Origin: Akkermansiaceae bacterium
GTDB taxonomy: Bacteria; Verrucomicrobiota; Verrucomicrobiia; Verrucomicrobiales; Akkermansiaceae
Length of the DNA stretch: 64,000 nt
Direction: 5' to 3'
Assembly (NCBI GenBank): GCA_017798145.1
Contig: CP059069.1
Span: 605,226 to 669,225 of the forward strand
The position numbers and the translations under genes were made by a program. The notes beneath the pieces were generated by a model, which was not told the origin of the DNA, made no database searches, and saw only the letters and a program-made list of their open reading frames with translations. Position 1 is the stretch's first letter; each line of letters opens with the position of its first letter. Below are positions 1 through 7,146 of this stretch, one piece after another.

Positions 1-32
1 GTTCTCGTGGTGAGAGGGGTTGGAAAAGAAAT

Positions 33-73
33 GGCCGCCACGGGGATCCCTCTCCAGGGAGTCCGTGGCGGCC
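33..73. other. GC-rich hairpin with 11-bp perfect stem
   Basis: The arms GGCCGCCACGG (33-43) and CCGTGGCGGCC (63-73) are perfect inverted copies with a 19-nt loop. The neighbouring sequence to the left is purine-rich (tggaaaagaaa). This matches the layout of the hairpins found upstream of the minus-strand element genes near 4.3, 5.6, 16.3 and 18.3 kb. I infer that a related minus-strand gene starts just left of the window. Confidence 0.5.
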
Positions 74-219
74 TTGTCGTGACCCGCGCCGCGCTTGGGC
101 GTGTCGTGCGGGGCGGGTCTGTCATGCGGGAAGGAGTCACCGCGCGGTTGGGCGGTTACGGAAGAGCCGGGAATGTCCGGGCTTGTCGGGAGGGAGGAGG
201 CTGTGATAGGCCTCAGGCA

Positions 220-303
220 TGAAAACAACCGCTCAGAAGGTGCTGGACGAAGTCTGCCTTTCCGGGTCGTCTTTTACCCTGATCAACGATGGGGGCGTGT
301 AAG
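220..303 (+). pseudogene. 27-codon open frame, possible 5' remnant of a TubC-docking-like small protein
   Basis: An ATG opens a 27-residue frame beginning MKTTAQKVLDEV and ending in a stop at 301-303, just before the first cassette-like gene. The start resembles the N-terminus of the small TubC-docking-type proteins often seen in mobile elements, but the rest of such a domain is missing. It could equally be chance. The resemblance is from memory and weak. Confidence 0.2.
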
Positions 304-334
304 CACAAAACCCGACCGGCCGTTCAATAAGACT

Positions 335-341
335 GTTAGCA
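335..341 (+). repeat. GTTAGC core-like site immediately before the first small gene
   Basis: GTTAGCA lies 6 nt before the ATG of the 178-aa gene at 348. The same hexamer GTTAGC (1000-1005) lies just before the next gene at 1011. This matches the R' core position of an integron cassette boundary. No left arm (RYYYAAC) could be found upstream, so this could be an attI-like site or a recombined attC end. Confidence 0.35.
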
Positions 342-347
342 AAGAAG

Positions 348-884
348 ATGAAAGACGAGATCACACCCAGCAATTGCAGGCTTCTATTAGCAGCATTTAT
401 TGAGAAAGAGAAGCTCACAGCTCCCAAGATCTCGAAGGCTATTGGATGTAGACACGCAACACTTGGACGGATTTTAGCGGGAACGACCGAGCCGACAGAA
501 GAGTTCATGCGGCAGATCGGCGTCATGATCGGTATCGGATATGACCGATACAGCACACTTAGCGAAGCGGAGAAAGAGAAGATATCGGACGCGATTGGAA
601 CAGTTGGAGGTGGGGTTCTCGGCTTTGGCAGTATTGCCGCTGCGGTCAGTGCATCTGGAACTGTTGCTGGTCTTTCGGCGGCCGGTATCAGTTCGGGTTT
701 GGCTGCGATTGGCACGGTTGTCGGTGGCGGCATGATGGCAGGTGTTGCCGTGGCTGCCGCGATACCTCTCGCCGCAGGTGCTATAGGCTATGGCGTCATC
801 AAGGGGGTGAAGTATTTCTTTTCCGAAGCTGAACTCAACAAGGAGGAGATTGACCAGAAATGGGAAGTCGAAAAAGAGGGCTAA
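348..884 (+). CDS. HTH plus glycine-zipper membrane protein (cassette-like)
   Basis: A 178-aa protein in two parts. Residues 1-60 look like a helix-turn-helix (around KISKAIGCRHATLGRIL). Residues 80-155 are a Gly/Ala-rich hydrophobic stretch with repeated GxxxG spacing (TVGGGVLGFG, SSGLAAIGTVVGGG, AAGAIGYG), which fits one or two membrane-inserting hairpins. A short charged tail follows. The HTH suggests DNA binding and the tail suggests membrane insertion, as in bacteriocin or toxin-like proteins; no function is established. It is more AT-rich than neighbouring genes, and its stop codon sits inside the attC-like palindrome at 879. Transfer is likely. Confidence 0.75.
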   Translation: MKDEITPSNCRLLLAAFIEKEKLTAPKISKAIGCRHATLGRILAGTTEPTEEFMRQIGVMIGIGYDRYSTLSEAEKEKISDAIGTVGGGVLGFGSIAAAVSASGTVAGLSAAGISSGLAAIGTVVGGGMMAGVAVAAAIPLAAGAIGYGVIKGVKYFFSEAELNKEEIDQKWEVEKEG

Positions 885-1006
885 CAAGACGAGACACAGT
901 AATCGCCACTAGCCGCCTGTTTACATGATCCATCGTAATTACAACCTTTACCCAGCGTCCAACGCTCGCCCTCGCTAGTGGCGGCGCGTGCTCTTTGACG
1001 TTAGCC
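879..1006 (+). repeat. Candidate integron attC-like recombination site (128 nt)
   Basis: The outer arms GGCTAAC (879-885) and GTTAGCC (1000-1006) are exact inverted complements. Inside them CGCCACTAGC (904-913) and GCTAGTGGCG (974-983) are also exact complements. The upstream gene's stop codon lies in the left arm and the next start codon lies 4 nt after the right arm, the arrangement of gene cassettes. The right core GTTAGCC departs from GTTRRRY at one position, and no integrase gene is visible, so this is a structural match only. Confidence 0.45.
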
Positions 1007-1010
1007 AGAA

Positions 1011-1622
1011 ATGAATATTGTTGAGGACGCGATAAAATCTCTAGCAGACCTTGGGGTTGAAGTCGAAAAAGCGAAAAATCGCCATCGTCGTGAGTTCACA
1101 GCCAATGAAGGGGATGATTACAATATCGCTCGAATCTTCGTAGATGGGCTCATTGCCTCAATATTTCTAAAGACGAATAAGCCGATTCAAGGAATAACAC
1201 CCGAAGGAGAATACCAAATCCTGATCGGAGCTTCATTTGTTCGAACTCATGCTCTACTTCACGACTTGATTCTCGATGGTCACATCATTGACAGTCATTG
1301 TCTCCTTCGTAAACAACTCGAGCAACTAGCTCGTCTGCAGGAGTTGGAAACCAAATCGGTATCGCAATTGCGCGGTAAGACCCCGAACATCAAGAATGCT
1401 ATAAGCGGTATTGCTGGGACAATTTACGGCGCGCAATCGAAGATTGCCCATTTTGCAGATACAGAGGTGGGATATTCATTGCTCGAGACACATAACTTTG
1501 ATGATCATTCAAGAGTCTCGGCATTACCCTCCTATTCCGAGAACAGTGTATTTTGCATGAACTCTCGTCTGTTTCTAGCCGTTCAATTCGCTGCCTGGTT
1601 TGTTGACAAGCTCACTAGATGA
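1011..1622 (+). CDS. Uncharacterised 203-aa protein (cassette-like)
   Basis: A soluble, mainly helical 203-aa protein with no signal peptide or obvious TM segment. The centre (residues 80-115) reads HALLHDLILDGHIIDSHCLL followed by RKQLEQLARL. This vaguely recalls DUF5677/AbiV-like helical proteins, where His and Arg residues are conserved, but I cannot assign a family. It is AT-rich relative to the flanking chromosome. The start is fixed by its closeness to the GTTAGCC site (ATG 4 nt after it). It may be a cassette cargo gene. Confidence 0.7.
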   Translation: MNIVEDAIKSLADLGVEVEKAKNRHRREFTANEGDDYNIARIFVDGLIASIFLKTNKPIQGITPEGEYQILIGASFVRTHALLHDLILDGHIIDSHCLLRKQLEQLARLQELETKSVSQLRGKTPNIKNAISGIAGTIYGAQSKIAHFADTEVGYSLLETHNFDDHSRVSALPSYSENSVFCMNSRLFLAVQFAAWFVDKLTR

Positions 1623-1717
1623 TACCCATTAGAGAAAATTGAGATATTGTCTAAGCAGCTATATATTGCCGTAGAGTTAACCGTGAAAGCGGGGATCATG
1701 AGCAAAAATGAAAAATC

Positions 1718-1795
1718 CGAATCGGGTCCCGGGGAGTGATTAGCTCCCCGGTCCCACACCACCCTGCGTATGGCTCCATACAGGGCGGTTCCAAT
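1718..1795 (-). mobile_element. 3'-end remnant of a group II intron (domains IV-VI), no reverse transcriptase
   Basis: Read on the minus strand this stretch gives GAACCGCC, a hairpin with stem GTATGG/CCATAC, then GGTGGTGTGGGA, then a hairpin with arms GGGGAG/CTCCCC and a CCGATT end. That order (GAACCGCC - hairpin - GGTGGTGTG - short GC hairpin - YCGATT) is what I recall for the 3' end of bacterial group II introns after the maturase gene. No RT/maturase gene is present and the ATPase gene ends at 1850, so this is a truncated relic. Its orientation is opposite to the two cassette-like genes. Confidence 0.5.
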
Positions 1796-1849
1796 CAGAC
1801 ACGGGCATCAGGCCCGTAGTGAACAACGATGCAGTTCGACCGGTGATGT

Positions 1850-3370
1850 TCAGTTCATTTCCGACATTCGCCTGCTTGGGCGGGAGCCGGTTGCGGTGTT
1901 GCTCCGGCTGGCTGCCTCGCGGGCACGCCCCTTCGCCCAGTGGCGGAGGGCGGCGATCTTGCCGTCCATTAGCTGCGCCAGGGGCACGGTGCCGGTGATG
2001 GCTTCGAGGATGTGCTTGGGCTTGGGTTCCTCGCCCTCCGCGTAGGCCTCGTGCAGGGCGTCGATGAACACCGCCTCGATCTCCGCCCCGGTGAACTGCT
2101 CGCAGGCGCGGGCGAGGACGACGGTGTCGAAGTCGGTGGGCTTGCGCTTGTGCCGGGCGATGACGATGTCCCAGATCTGGGCACGCTCCAAGGCGTCGGG
2201 CAGATCGACGAAGAACATCTCGTCGAACCTCCCTTTGCGCAGGAACTCGGGTGGGAGCTTGGAAACATCATTTGCCGTCGCCACGACGAACACCGCCTTG
2301 GTCTTCTCCTGCATCCAGCTCAGGAACGAGCCGAAGACACGGGAGGAGGTGCCGCCGTCGGTGCTGCCGCTTGACGAGCTTCCGGAGAAGCCTTTCTCGA
2401 TCTCATCGATCCACAGCACGCACGGGGCGATGGCCTCGGCGGTCTGGATGACGGAACGGAGGTTGGCTTCCGATTGCCCGACGATGCCGCCGAAGACGCG
2501 CCCCATGTCGAGGCGCAGCAGGGGCAGGCCGAAGGCTCCGGCGGTGGCTTTCGCTGTGAGCGATTTCCCTGTGCCGGGGATGCCGACGATGAGCAGGCCT
2601 TTGGGTGCGGGCAGGCCGTAGGCTTTCGCGGATTCGCTGAAAGCCCCGGAGCGGCGTTGCAGCCATTCCTTGAGCAGGCCGAGTCCGCCGATGTCCTCCA
2701 GGGATGTGTTGTTTCCGACGACCTCGACAAGGCCGTTGCGTTTCAGCGTGTTCGCCTTTTCACGGGAGACGACGCGGTGGTCGATTCCGTTGGTCTCAAC
2801 GACCGAGAGGGCGAAGGCGTTCTCCGCTTCCGTGGTGGTGAGGCCGAGGGCTGCCTGGACGGCTGCCTCCCGCGTCACCTCATGGACATTCTTGAGCTTC
2901 GCCGACTTGATGATGCCATCGAGCACGGTGTGCAGTCCGGCAGGATCGGGCAGGTCGAAATCGACGTGGGTGATTTCGTGTTCGAGTTCGGCGGGGAGTT
3001 TCAAACGGCAGCCGAGCAGGACGATGGTGTGGCCGTTGGCCTTGGCGATGCGGAGTGCGTCCTTGATGCGGCGCACGAGCATGGGGTCGCTCTGGTCGAG
3101 GTGGAGCTGGAGATCCCGGAGCAGCACGACGTGACGTGGCTTGTCCGAGGCGAAGACGCCGTCCAGGAGCTGGAAGGCATCGAGTGGGTCGGGGCACGGG
3201 GTGACCCGCCCTTCCTTCACATCGGCAAGACCCTCGGTGGAGGACCAGGCGAGGAGTTTGCGTTTCAGGGAAGTGCATGCGCCGGCGATTTCCGCTTCGG
3301 CACGCGCTTCCTCGGAACTGATGATGGCGAGGCCGGGGTATCCGGCACGTAGGTAGGTGGTGAGGTTCAT
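1850..3370 (-). CDS. AAA+ ATPase, Ycf46-like
   Basis: A 506-aa protein. Residues 1-200 form the less conserved N-terminal region (YPGLAIISSEE, a RecA-like segment around HVVLLRDL) seen in Ycf46-type ATPases. The AAA+ module follows: Walker A GIPGTGKS (263-270), Walker B CVLWIDEIE (317-325), sensor-1 VVATAND, and arginine-finger region RKGRFDE (378-384). The C-terminus is basic and Ser-rich. I chose the ATG at 3370, where the Ycf46 pattern begins; an upstream ATG would overlap the previous gene. It is the last gene of a run with DUF3150, DUF1257 and DUF2997 genes. In chloroplasts and cyanobacteria Ycf46 is an AAA protein of unclear role. Here I infer a remodelling ATPase for the element. Confidence 0.85.
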   Translation of the reverse strand: MNLTTYLRAGYPGLAIISSEEARAEAEIAGACTSLKRKLLAWSSTEGLADVKEGRVTPCPDPLDAFQLLDGVFASDKPRHVVLLRDLQLHLDQSDPMLVRRIKDALRIAKANGHTIVLLGCRLKLPAELEHEITHVDFDLPDPAGLHTVLDGIIKSAKLKNVHEVTREAAVQAALGLTTTEAENAFALSVVETNGIDHRVVSREKANTLKRNGLVEVVGNNTSLEDIGGLGLLKEWLQRRSGAFSESAKAYGLPAPKGLLIVGIPGTGKSLTAKATAGAFGLPLLRLDMGRVFGGIVGQSEANLRSVIQTAEAIAPCVLWIDEIEKGFSGSSSSGSTDGGTSSRVFGSFLSWMQEKTKAVFVVATANDVSKLPPEFLRKGRFDEMFFVDLPDALERAQIWDIVIARHKRKPTDFDTVVLARACEQFTGAEIEAVFIDALHEAYAEGEEPKPKHILEAITGTVPLAQLMDGKIAALRHWAKGRAREAASRSNTATGSRPSRRMSEMN

Positions 3371-3392
3371 AAGTTTGGATTGTTGGTGGTTC

Positions 3393-3689
3393 TCAAGGAC
3401 GGCCTGTGACCGGTTTGAGGTTTGGCAATGTGCCGGTTGGTCTCGGTGGTTCCGGATTGGGTGGGCCGAGGTTTTCATGTTCCCAGACGAGGCACGCCTC
3501 GCGGGAGGGATGGCAGTGGAGGAGCTGGCCGGATGAGGCGCAGCGGACTTTCCACAGTTGGGTGGTTTCACAGAAACGGATGTCCGTGGCCCGGACGACA
3601 TGGAGTCGCCCGAGCGCACGGAGATCGATCGCTTCGGTGTAGAGGCAGTCGATGTGACCGCCGGGGTTGAAGCGGAGGGTGGCTTTCAT
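3393..3689 (-). CDS. Small unknown protein of the Ycf46/DUF1257 element
   Basis: A 98-aa protein with N-terminus MKATLRFNPGGHIDCLYTEA, then a core with RRLHVVRA-like strands, and a Pro-rich tail of about 25 residues. The stop/start overlaps its upstream neighbour (ATG at 3689, neighbour stop at 3686), so translation is probably coupled. It lies 22 nt before the ATPase start. It has short beta-rich segments, no signal peptide and no TM segment. I recall similar short proteins in other accessory clusters but know no function. Confidence 0.75.
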   Translation of the reverse strand: MKATLRFNPGGHIDCLYTEAIDLRALGRLHVVRATDIRFCETTQLWKVRCASSGQLLHCHPSREACLVWEHENLGPPNPEPPRPTGTLPNLKPVTGRP

Positions 3690-3886
3690 CCCTCGCCTCC
3701 CAGCTGTTGTTCGCTGCGGAGGAACTGGGGTCGCCAGAACTGCGGCTTACGAGTGCGCTCCCGGGGTTTCCCGAGCGCATCCTCAATCGCCTTGGTGGCG
3801 GCCTCGCAGCCTTTCCCCTGGAAGCCCTCGGCCTCGACGCTGATTTCCCCTGTAGGGGAAACGCGGACAAGGATCTTGCGGCTCAT
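3686..3886 (-). CDS. DUF2997-like small protein
   Basis: A 66-aa protein beginning MSRKILVRVSPTGEISVEAEG and continuing with GKGCEAATKAIEDALG. This is the beta-strand / Gly / Cys / helix pattern of DUF2997 proteins (a conserved Cys follows FxGxxC). The ATG at 3886 overlaps the DUF1257 stop (ATGA), and its own stop overlaps the next start, so three genes are translationally coupled. DUF2997 and DUF1257 commonly sit side by side in cyanobacteria as I recall. Function unknown. Confidence 0.75.
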   Translation of the reverse strand: MSRKILVRVSPTGEISVEAEGFQGKGCEAATKAIEDALGKPRERTRKPQFWRPQFLRSEQQLGGEG

Positions 3887-4272
3887 AGCGAACCTCCTTC
3901 CAGGGTGAGCAGGACGGTGCCGTCGGCCTCGATCCTGCGGGTGTGGCGGAGGCCGCGCGTGGCGGCTTCGCGCACGGTTTTGTGAACTCCGTAGGATTGC
4001 AGCAGGCGGCCATAGCCGCTGCCGACTTCCTTGGCGACGTGTCCGTCCCACCAGTCGGTGGTCAGGCCGTAGCTTCCGGGGTTCCCCTTGTCCGGCTCAA
4101 CCGCGATGTCATACGGGCCCTTGAGCTTGATGACGTGCGGTGCGGGTCGGGTGATGCCGGCGTAGCCCCGGCACTGCGTGTCTGCCAGGAGCTGTAGGCC
4201 GAGTTCGACGGATGCGTCGCGCAAGGCTTCGAGATCCCGGATCTGGGTCTGGATGGTGGTGAAGTGTGACAT
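3883..4272 (-). CDS. DUF1257 (Ycf35-like) protein
   Basis: A 129-aa protein starting MSHFTTIQTQIRDLEALRDA, which is the typical DUF1257/Ycf35 opening. The middle has YDIAVE and GLTTDWWDGHV, and the C-terminal third has HTRRIEADGTVLLTLE. The length matches the family. Ycf35 is a plastid and cyanobacterial protein of unknown function. The gene has an A/C-rich leader with a strong hairpin (4315-4348) between it and the DUF3150 gene. Co-occurrence of Ycf35-, DUF2997- and Ycf46-like proteins in one coupled run suggests one complex (inference). Confidence 0.85.
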   Translation of the reverse strand: MSHFTTIQTQIRDLEALRDASVELGLQLLADTQCRGYAGITRPAPHVIKLKGPYDIAVEPDKGNPGSYGLTTDWWDGHVAKEVGSGYGRLLQSYGVHKTVREAATRGLRHTRRIEADGTVLLTLEGGSL

Positions 4273-4314
4273 TGGTTGTTCGTATTTGGTTGGTTGTTGA
4301 TAGAGGGAAACGCA

Positions 4315-4348
4315 CGAAGGGCGGCCCCTGGTGTGGAGCCGCCCTTCG
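4315..4348 (-). terminator. Intergenic hairpin in the leader of the DUF1257 gene
   Basis: The arms CGAAGGGCGGC (4315-4325) and GCCGCCCTTCG (4338-4348) form a perfect 11-bp stem with a 12-nt loop. It lies between the DUF3150 stop (4498) and the DUF1257 start (4272). On the minus strand it is followed by a pyrimidine/A-rich leader, not a clean T-run, so it could be an attenuator, an RNA processing site or a weak terminator. Confidence 0.5.
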
Positions 4349-4497
4349 CGCGGATTGGTCGTTGTGTTTTGGCAGTGGAGTTAGGGCGGGTGGTATCGTT
4401 GGAGGTAGTGGTTTTGGTAGTGGTGGTTTAAATATCGGGCTGGTGAGGGCGGGGCAATGTGACGGGAGGTGTAATTGGCTGGCTGGGTGGATTTGTT

Positions 4498-5520
4498 TCA
4501 ACCAACCGCCGCGAGCCTGCGCGATCCCATCTGGCCGAATCGGGAGACGAGTTCGCGGGCGTCGCTGCGGGCGAGTTGGACTGCGTTTTCGCGGAGGCGA
4601 GCGAGGCCTTCGGTGAGGCTGCCCATCGCGGCGCTGTCGTTGCGGTAGTCCTCCGCGCTGCGGGTGAGCAGGTCGCGGCGGAAGCGTTCGAGCGTTTGCT
4701 CAAGCTGCTGGTCGCCTGCGAAGTTCAACGAACGGAAGCTGTCGATGAACGTGGTGAGCCGGTTCAGCGTGCGCTGGTGGACTCCGTTCTCCGATCCGTC
4801 GATGGTGGCGAGAACCTCTCCGGCGAGCCGGGCGGTTTCCTCACGCATGGAGGCGACGCTCTCACGGATGAAGCTGTCGAGGTCGGACTGCAGGCGGCGC
4901 GATGCCTCCTCCGCGATTCGGCGGCGGTCGTCGGCGACTTCGAGCCGTTCCATGCCGTCGGCCACTTCCAGTCGGATGTGGTCGGGGGCGGCGATCTGGA
5001 ACAGACGTGTCTCGAAGGCGAAACGCTTGGCGATTTCTCCGGCTGGTGGGAACGACTGCTCGATGGTGGCGATCAGTCGTTCGGCGCTTCCGTTGAGGTG
5101 GCGGGCGGCTTCACGCCACTCCTCCATCGCGGCATCACGCAGGGGCGTGTAACCGGCGACGAAATCGAGCGTGGCCTCACGGAACTCCTCGCGGAGCTTG
5201 TCGAGCTTGTCGGTCAGGTCGCCGAGCCGGGGGTTGGGCACGAAGCGTCCGATGCCTCCCAGGAAGGGGAAGCTCGATGACTCCACGGCTGCGTTTGTAC
5301 GCGACTCGATCAGGGCGAATGCCTGGAGCGCGTCGCGGGGGATGAGGCGTTTATGGCCGAGCTGGATGAGCCGGTCTGAGACGTGCGCGGGATCAAGGCC
5401 GAGGTCTTCGGGATTGAGCCGCTTGCAACCCCGCCAGTAACGGACGGAGGTTGCGACAAGGACTCCCCGGCGGCAGATGCCTTCGAGGAGCGTTTGGTTG
5501 GTATATGGTGTTTGGTTCAT
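4498..5520 (-). CDS. DUF3150-like coiled-coil protein
   Basis: A 340-aa protein. The N-terminal 60 residues (RYWRGCKRLNPEDLGL, then RLIQLGHKRLIPRDAL) match the DUF3150 pattern of ATPase-associated proteins in phages and mobile elements. FLGGIGRFVP follows near residue 85. The rest is rich in Glu/Arg and helical (LTDKLDKLREEFREA, RLQSDLDSFIRESV), and is probably a coiled coil. I chose the ATG at 5520 because the same N-terminus (MNxTxxTNQTLLEGICRR) is repeated at 16238. DUF3150 proteins often accompany AAA+/vWA pairs, which fits the ATPase downstream. Family assignment from memory. Confidence 0.7.
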   Translation of the reverse strand: MNQTPYTNQTLLEGICRRGVLVATSVRYWRGCKRLNPEDLGLDPAHVSDRLIQLGHKRLIPRDALQAFALIESRTNAAVESSSFPFLGGIGRFVPNPRLGDLTDKLDKLREEFREATLDFVAGYTPLRDAAMEEWREAARHLNGSAERLIATIEQSFPPAGEIAKRFAFETRLFQIAAPDHIRLEVADGMERLEVADDRRRIAEEASRRLQSDLDSFIRESVASMREETARLAGEVLATIDGSENGVHQRTLNRLTTFIDSFRSLNFAGDQQLEQTLERFRRDLLTRSAEDYRNDSAAMGSLTEGLARLRENAVQLARSDARELVSRFGQMGSRRLAAVG

Positions 5521-5562
5521 GTTTTCTATTTTGGTTGGGGTTTTTGTTTTTGGGGAAAATGA

Positions 5563-5598
5563 AACGCCCGCCTCGATCACGTGGATCGGGCGGGCGTT
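5563..5598 (-). terminator. Leader hairpin of the DUF3150 gene
   Basis: The arms AACGCCCGCC (5563-5572) and GGCGGGCGTT (5589-5598) are exact complements, and an inner CGATC/GATCG pairing extends the stem. The spacing to the gene start (5520) and the sequence between (GTTTCATTTTCCCC and then A/C-rich on the minus strand) closely match the leader at 16239-16318. Confidence 0.55.
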
Positions 5599-5970
5599 GC
5601 GAACAGAGAGTTCTGGTAGAGGAGATGTGCCCAGGGGGCGGGCGGAAAAGGACGAATGCCTTCCTGTCGCTACCTATCCGGAAGGCCTCCGGCTGAGCCG
5701 ACTGATGGAAGTCGTCGACGAGAGATACGAGAAATCCGTGACCTTCCACAACGGTTCATCGACAGGCATGGATCTTGGCGATGTGCTCGCCATCAGGAGT
5801 CCTCGGACGAGGTACGTATCACGAGCGGTGTGGTGTTGGGTCGGACTGGAGCGCTGAAAAGTAATTCTAGGTCGAAGTCGGCAGCTATCCCAGCGCTTTC
5901 GGAAGCGAGGTCACCGCACGTGAGTTTTATCGTGTGATCTGCGGGGGGACTGTCTACGTTTTAGGTAGGA
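5599..5970. other. Intergenic stretch without a recognisable gene
   Basis: Short open frames exist on both strands, but none has a recognisable domain and they overlap each other. I see no tRNA or terminator of note. This is the left junction between the ATPase/DUF block and the inserted secreted-protein operon, so it could hold eroded insertion sequence. I could not identify any. Confidence 0.4.
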
Positions 5971-7146
5971 TCAAGGCTCGCTATAGTGTGTCACGACCCT
6001 ATCCGCAACTTTTCTTCCAAGTGCCAATCCCTCCCTGTTTGATGTAGGGAAATGGATGCCGCCGTATATCCTGCTTTGACCGCACTCCGCCGCGATTTCA
6101 TCAAAACTCCCGAACGACCGAATCACTCCCGGCATGTCCGGGTTCGTGACTCGAATAAGTTCCGAGGGCTTTCCGAGATATTTGTCGAGAACCCGGGAGG
6201 CGGCACCGCTGAACGTGCTGTGCCCTGACACGTATTCCGGATGTGAAGGCGAAGGGAGCAGGGATTTCCAGTCTGTGGAAGCCACCGTCAATGTATTGCG
6301 GTCATCAATGCTCTCGTGGATCGCGGACTCCGGTCTCCAGAAGCGGTAGAAAAATTTGCAATCCCACGCTGCGATTCCCGCATCCGCCATTGCAACATTC
6401 AGAACTGCAAAGACCTTTGCCTTTTTGGAAATGGAAAACCCTTTTCCGGCCACTGATTGGCTCGCGATTTCGTTCCACCTTCCGGGAGGAGTATCCGTGT
6501 AGCTGAAGTCTGACCAGAAGCGTGCGGTTTCCTCCTGATCCTTCGTTCTTTTTGCGGAATCTTTCCCGCCGAGATCGCGCACCAAGGCCACATCTTTGGA
6601 GTATGCTTTGCTCTCCAGCGCGGGCGGTGGAGGTGGGCGGAATGCATCGGCGGAAGCGATCACAAACGGCTTCACGTTTTGCCAGTGTGGCAGCTCGGGA
6701 GGCCGGTTATTCGTCGTCCTCTGCCAGATACCTGCCGCCAGTTCCGGTTTGTAATGAACTGTTGTATTGGCTCCATCATCGGCGCGGGATTCCAATATTT
6801 TCTCCGCCTCTTGTTTTGCGAGTAAGAAAACATCACCTTTCGCAGCTGGGAATTCGGTTAATAATTTTTCAAATCCGACCCTGTCTCCGGAAAAATAAGT
6901 GGTGCAGACTGTATACGCCGCCGCGCAGGCTGCGGATTCCTCGTTGCCTTCCCCGGCTGACTCCACCGCCCGCCAGATCGTAAGGTGCAGGATCGCGAGA
7001 TTTCTCGCCACCAGACAGGGTGGCATCGCCTGCCTTCTGATCGCATTGCGAAATTCCTGATTCCAACGCTCAATCACCCGGGATTCGTCTCCTCCGGCAA
7101 AAACTGGGAGCAGCAGGCAAAGTAAAACGGCCAGTATTTTCATCAC
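5971..7146 (-). CDS. Exported vanadium-dependent haloperoxidase-like / PAP2-superfamily protein
   Basis: A 391-aa protein with a signal peptide (MMKILAVLLCLLLPVFAGG). The vanadate/phosphate-binding set of the haloperoxidase branch is complete: K264 and R271 in DCKFFYRFWRP, SGH at 307-309 in HPEYVSGHSTFSG, and R359 and H365 in SRIYGGIHF. Family members oxidise halides with H2O2 or act as phosphatases; the substrate here is unknown. It is the last gene of a five-gene operon and overlaps its upstream neighbour by ATGA (7143-7146). The placement suggests it acts with the other exported proteins. Confidence 0.85.
   Translation of the reverse strand: MMKILAVLLCLLLPVFAGGDESRVIERWNQEFRNAIRRQAMPPCLVARNLAILHLTIWRAVESAGEGNEESAACAAAYTVCTTYFSGDRVGFEKLLTEFPAAKGDVFLLAKQEAEKILESRADDGANTTVHYKPELAAGIWQRTTNNRPPELPHWQNVKPFVIASADAFRPPPPPALESKAYSKDVALVRDLGGKDSAKRTKDQEETARFWSDFSYTDTPPGRWNEIASQSVAGKGFSISKKAKVFAVLNVAMADAGIAAWDCKFFYRFWRPESAIHESIDDRNTLTVASTDWKSLLPSPSHPEYVSGHSTFSGAASRVLDKYLGKPSELIRVTNPDMPGVIRSFGSFDEIAAECGQSRIYGGIHFPTSNREGLALGRKVADRVVTHYSEP

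Noticed and set aside
879..1006. The inverted repeats as a simple terminator
   Set aside because: The arms are far apart, AT-rich between, and no T-run follows; the spacing around start and stop codons fits a recombination site better.
2474..3352. A 292-codon open frame on the plus strand opposite the Ycf46-like ATPase
   Set aside because: It is in the shadow of a well-supported ATPase gene, has no recognisable domain, and its composition is what antisense of GC-rich coding sequence gives.
4459..5280. A 273-codon plus-strand frame opposite the DUF3150 gene
   Set aside because: Antisense shadow; the minus-strand protein shows the DUF3150-like pattern.
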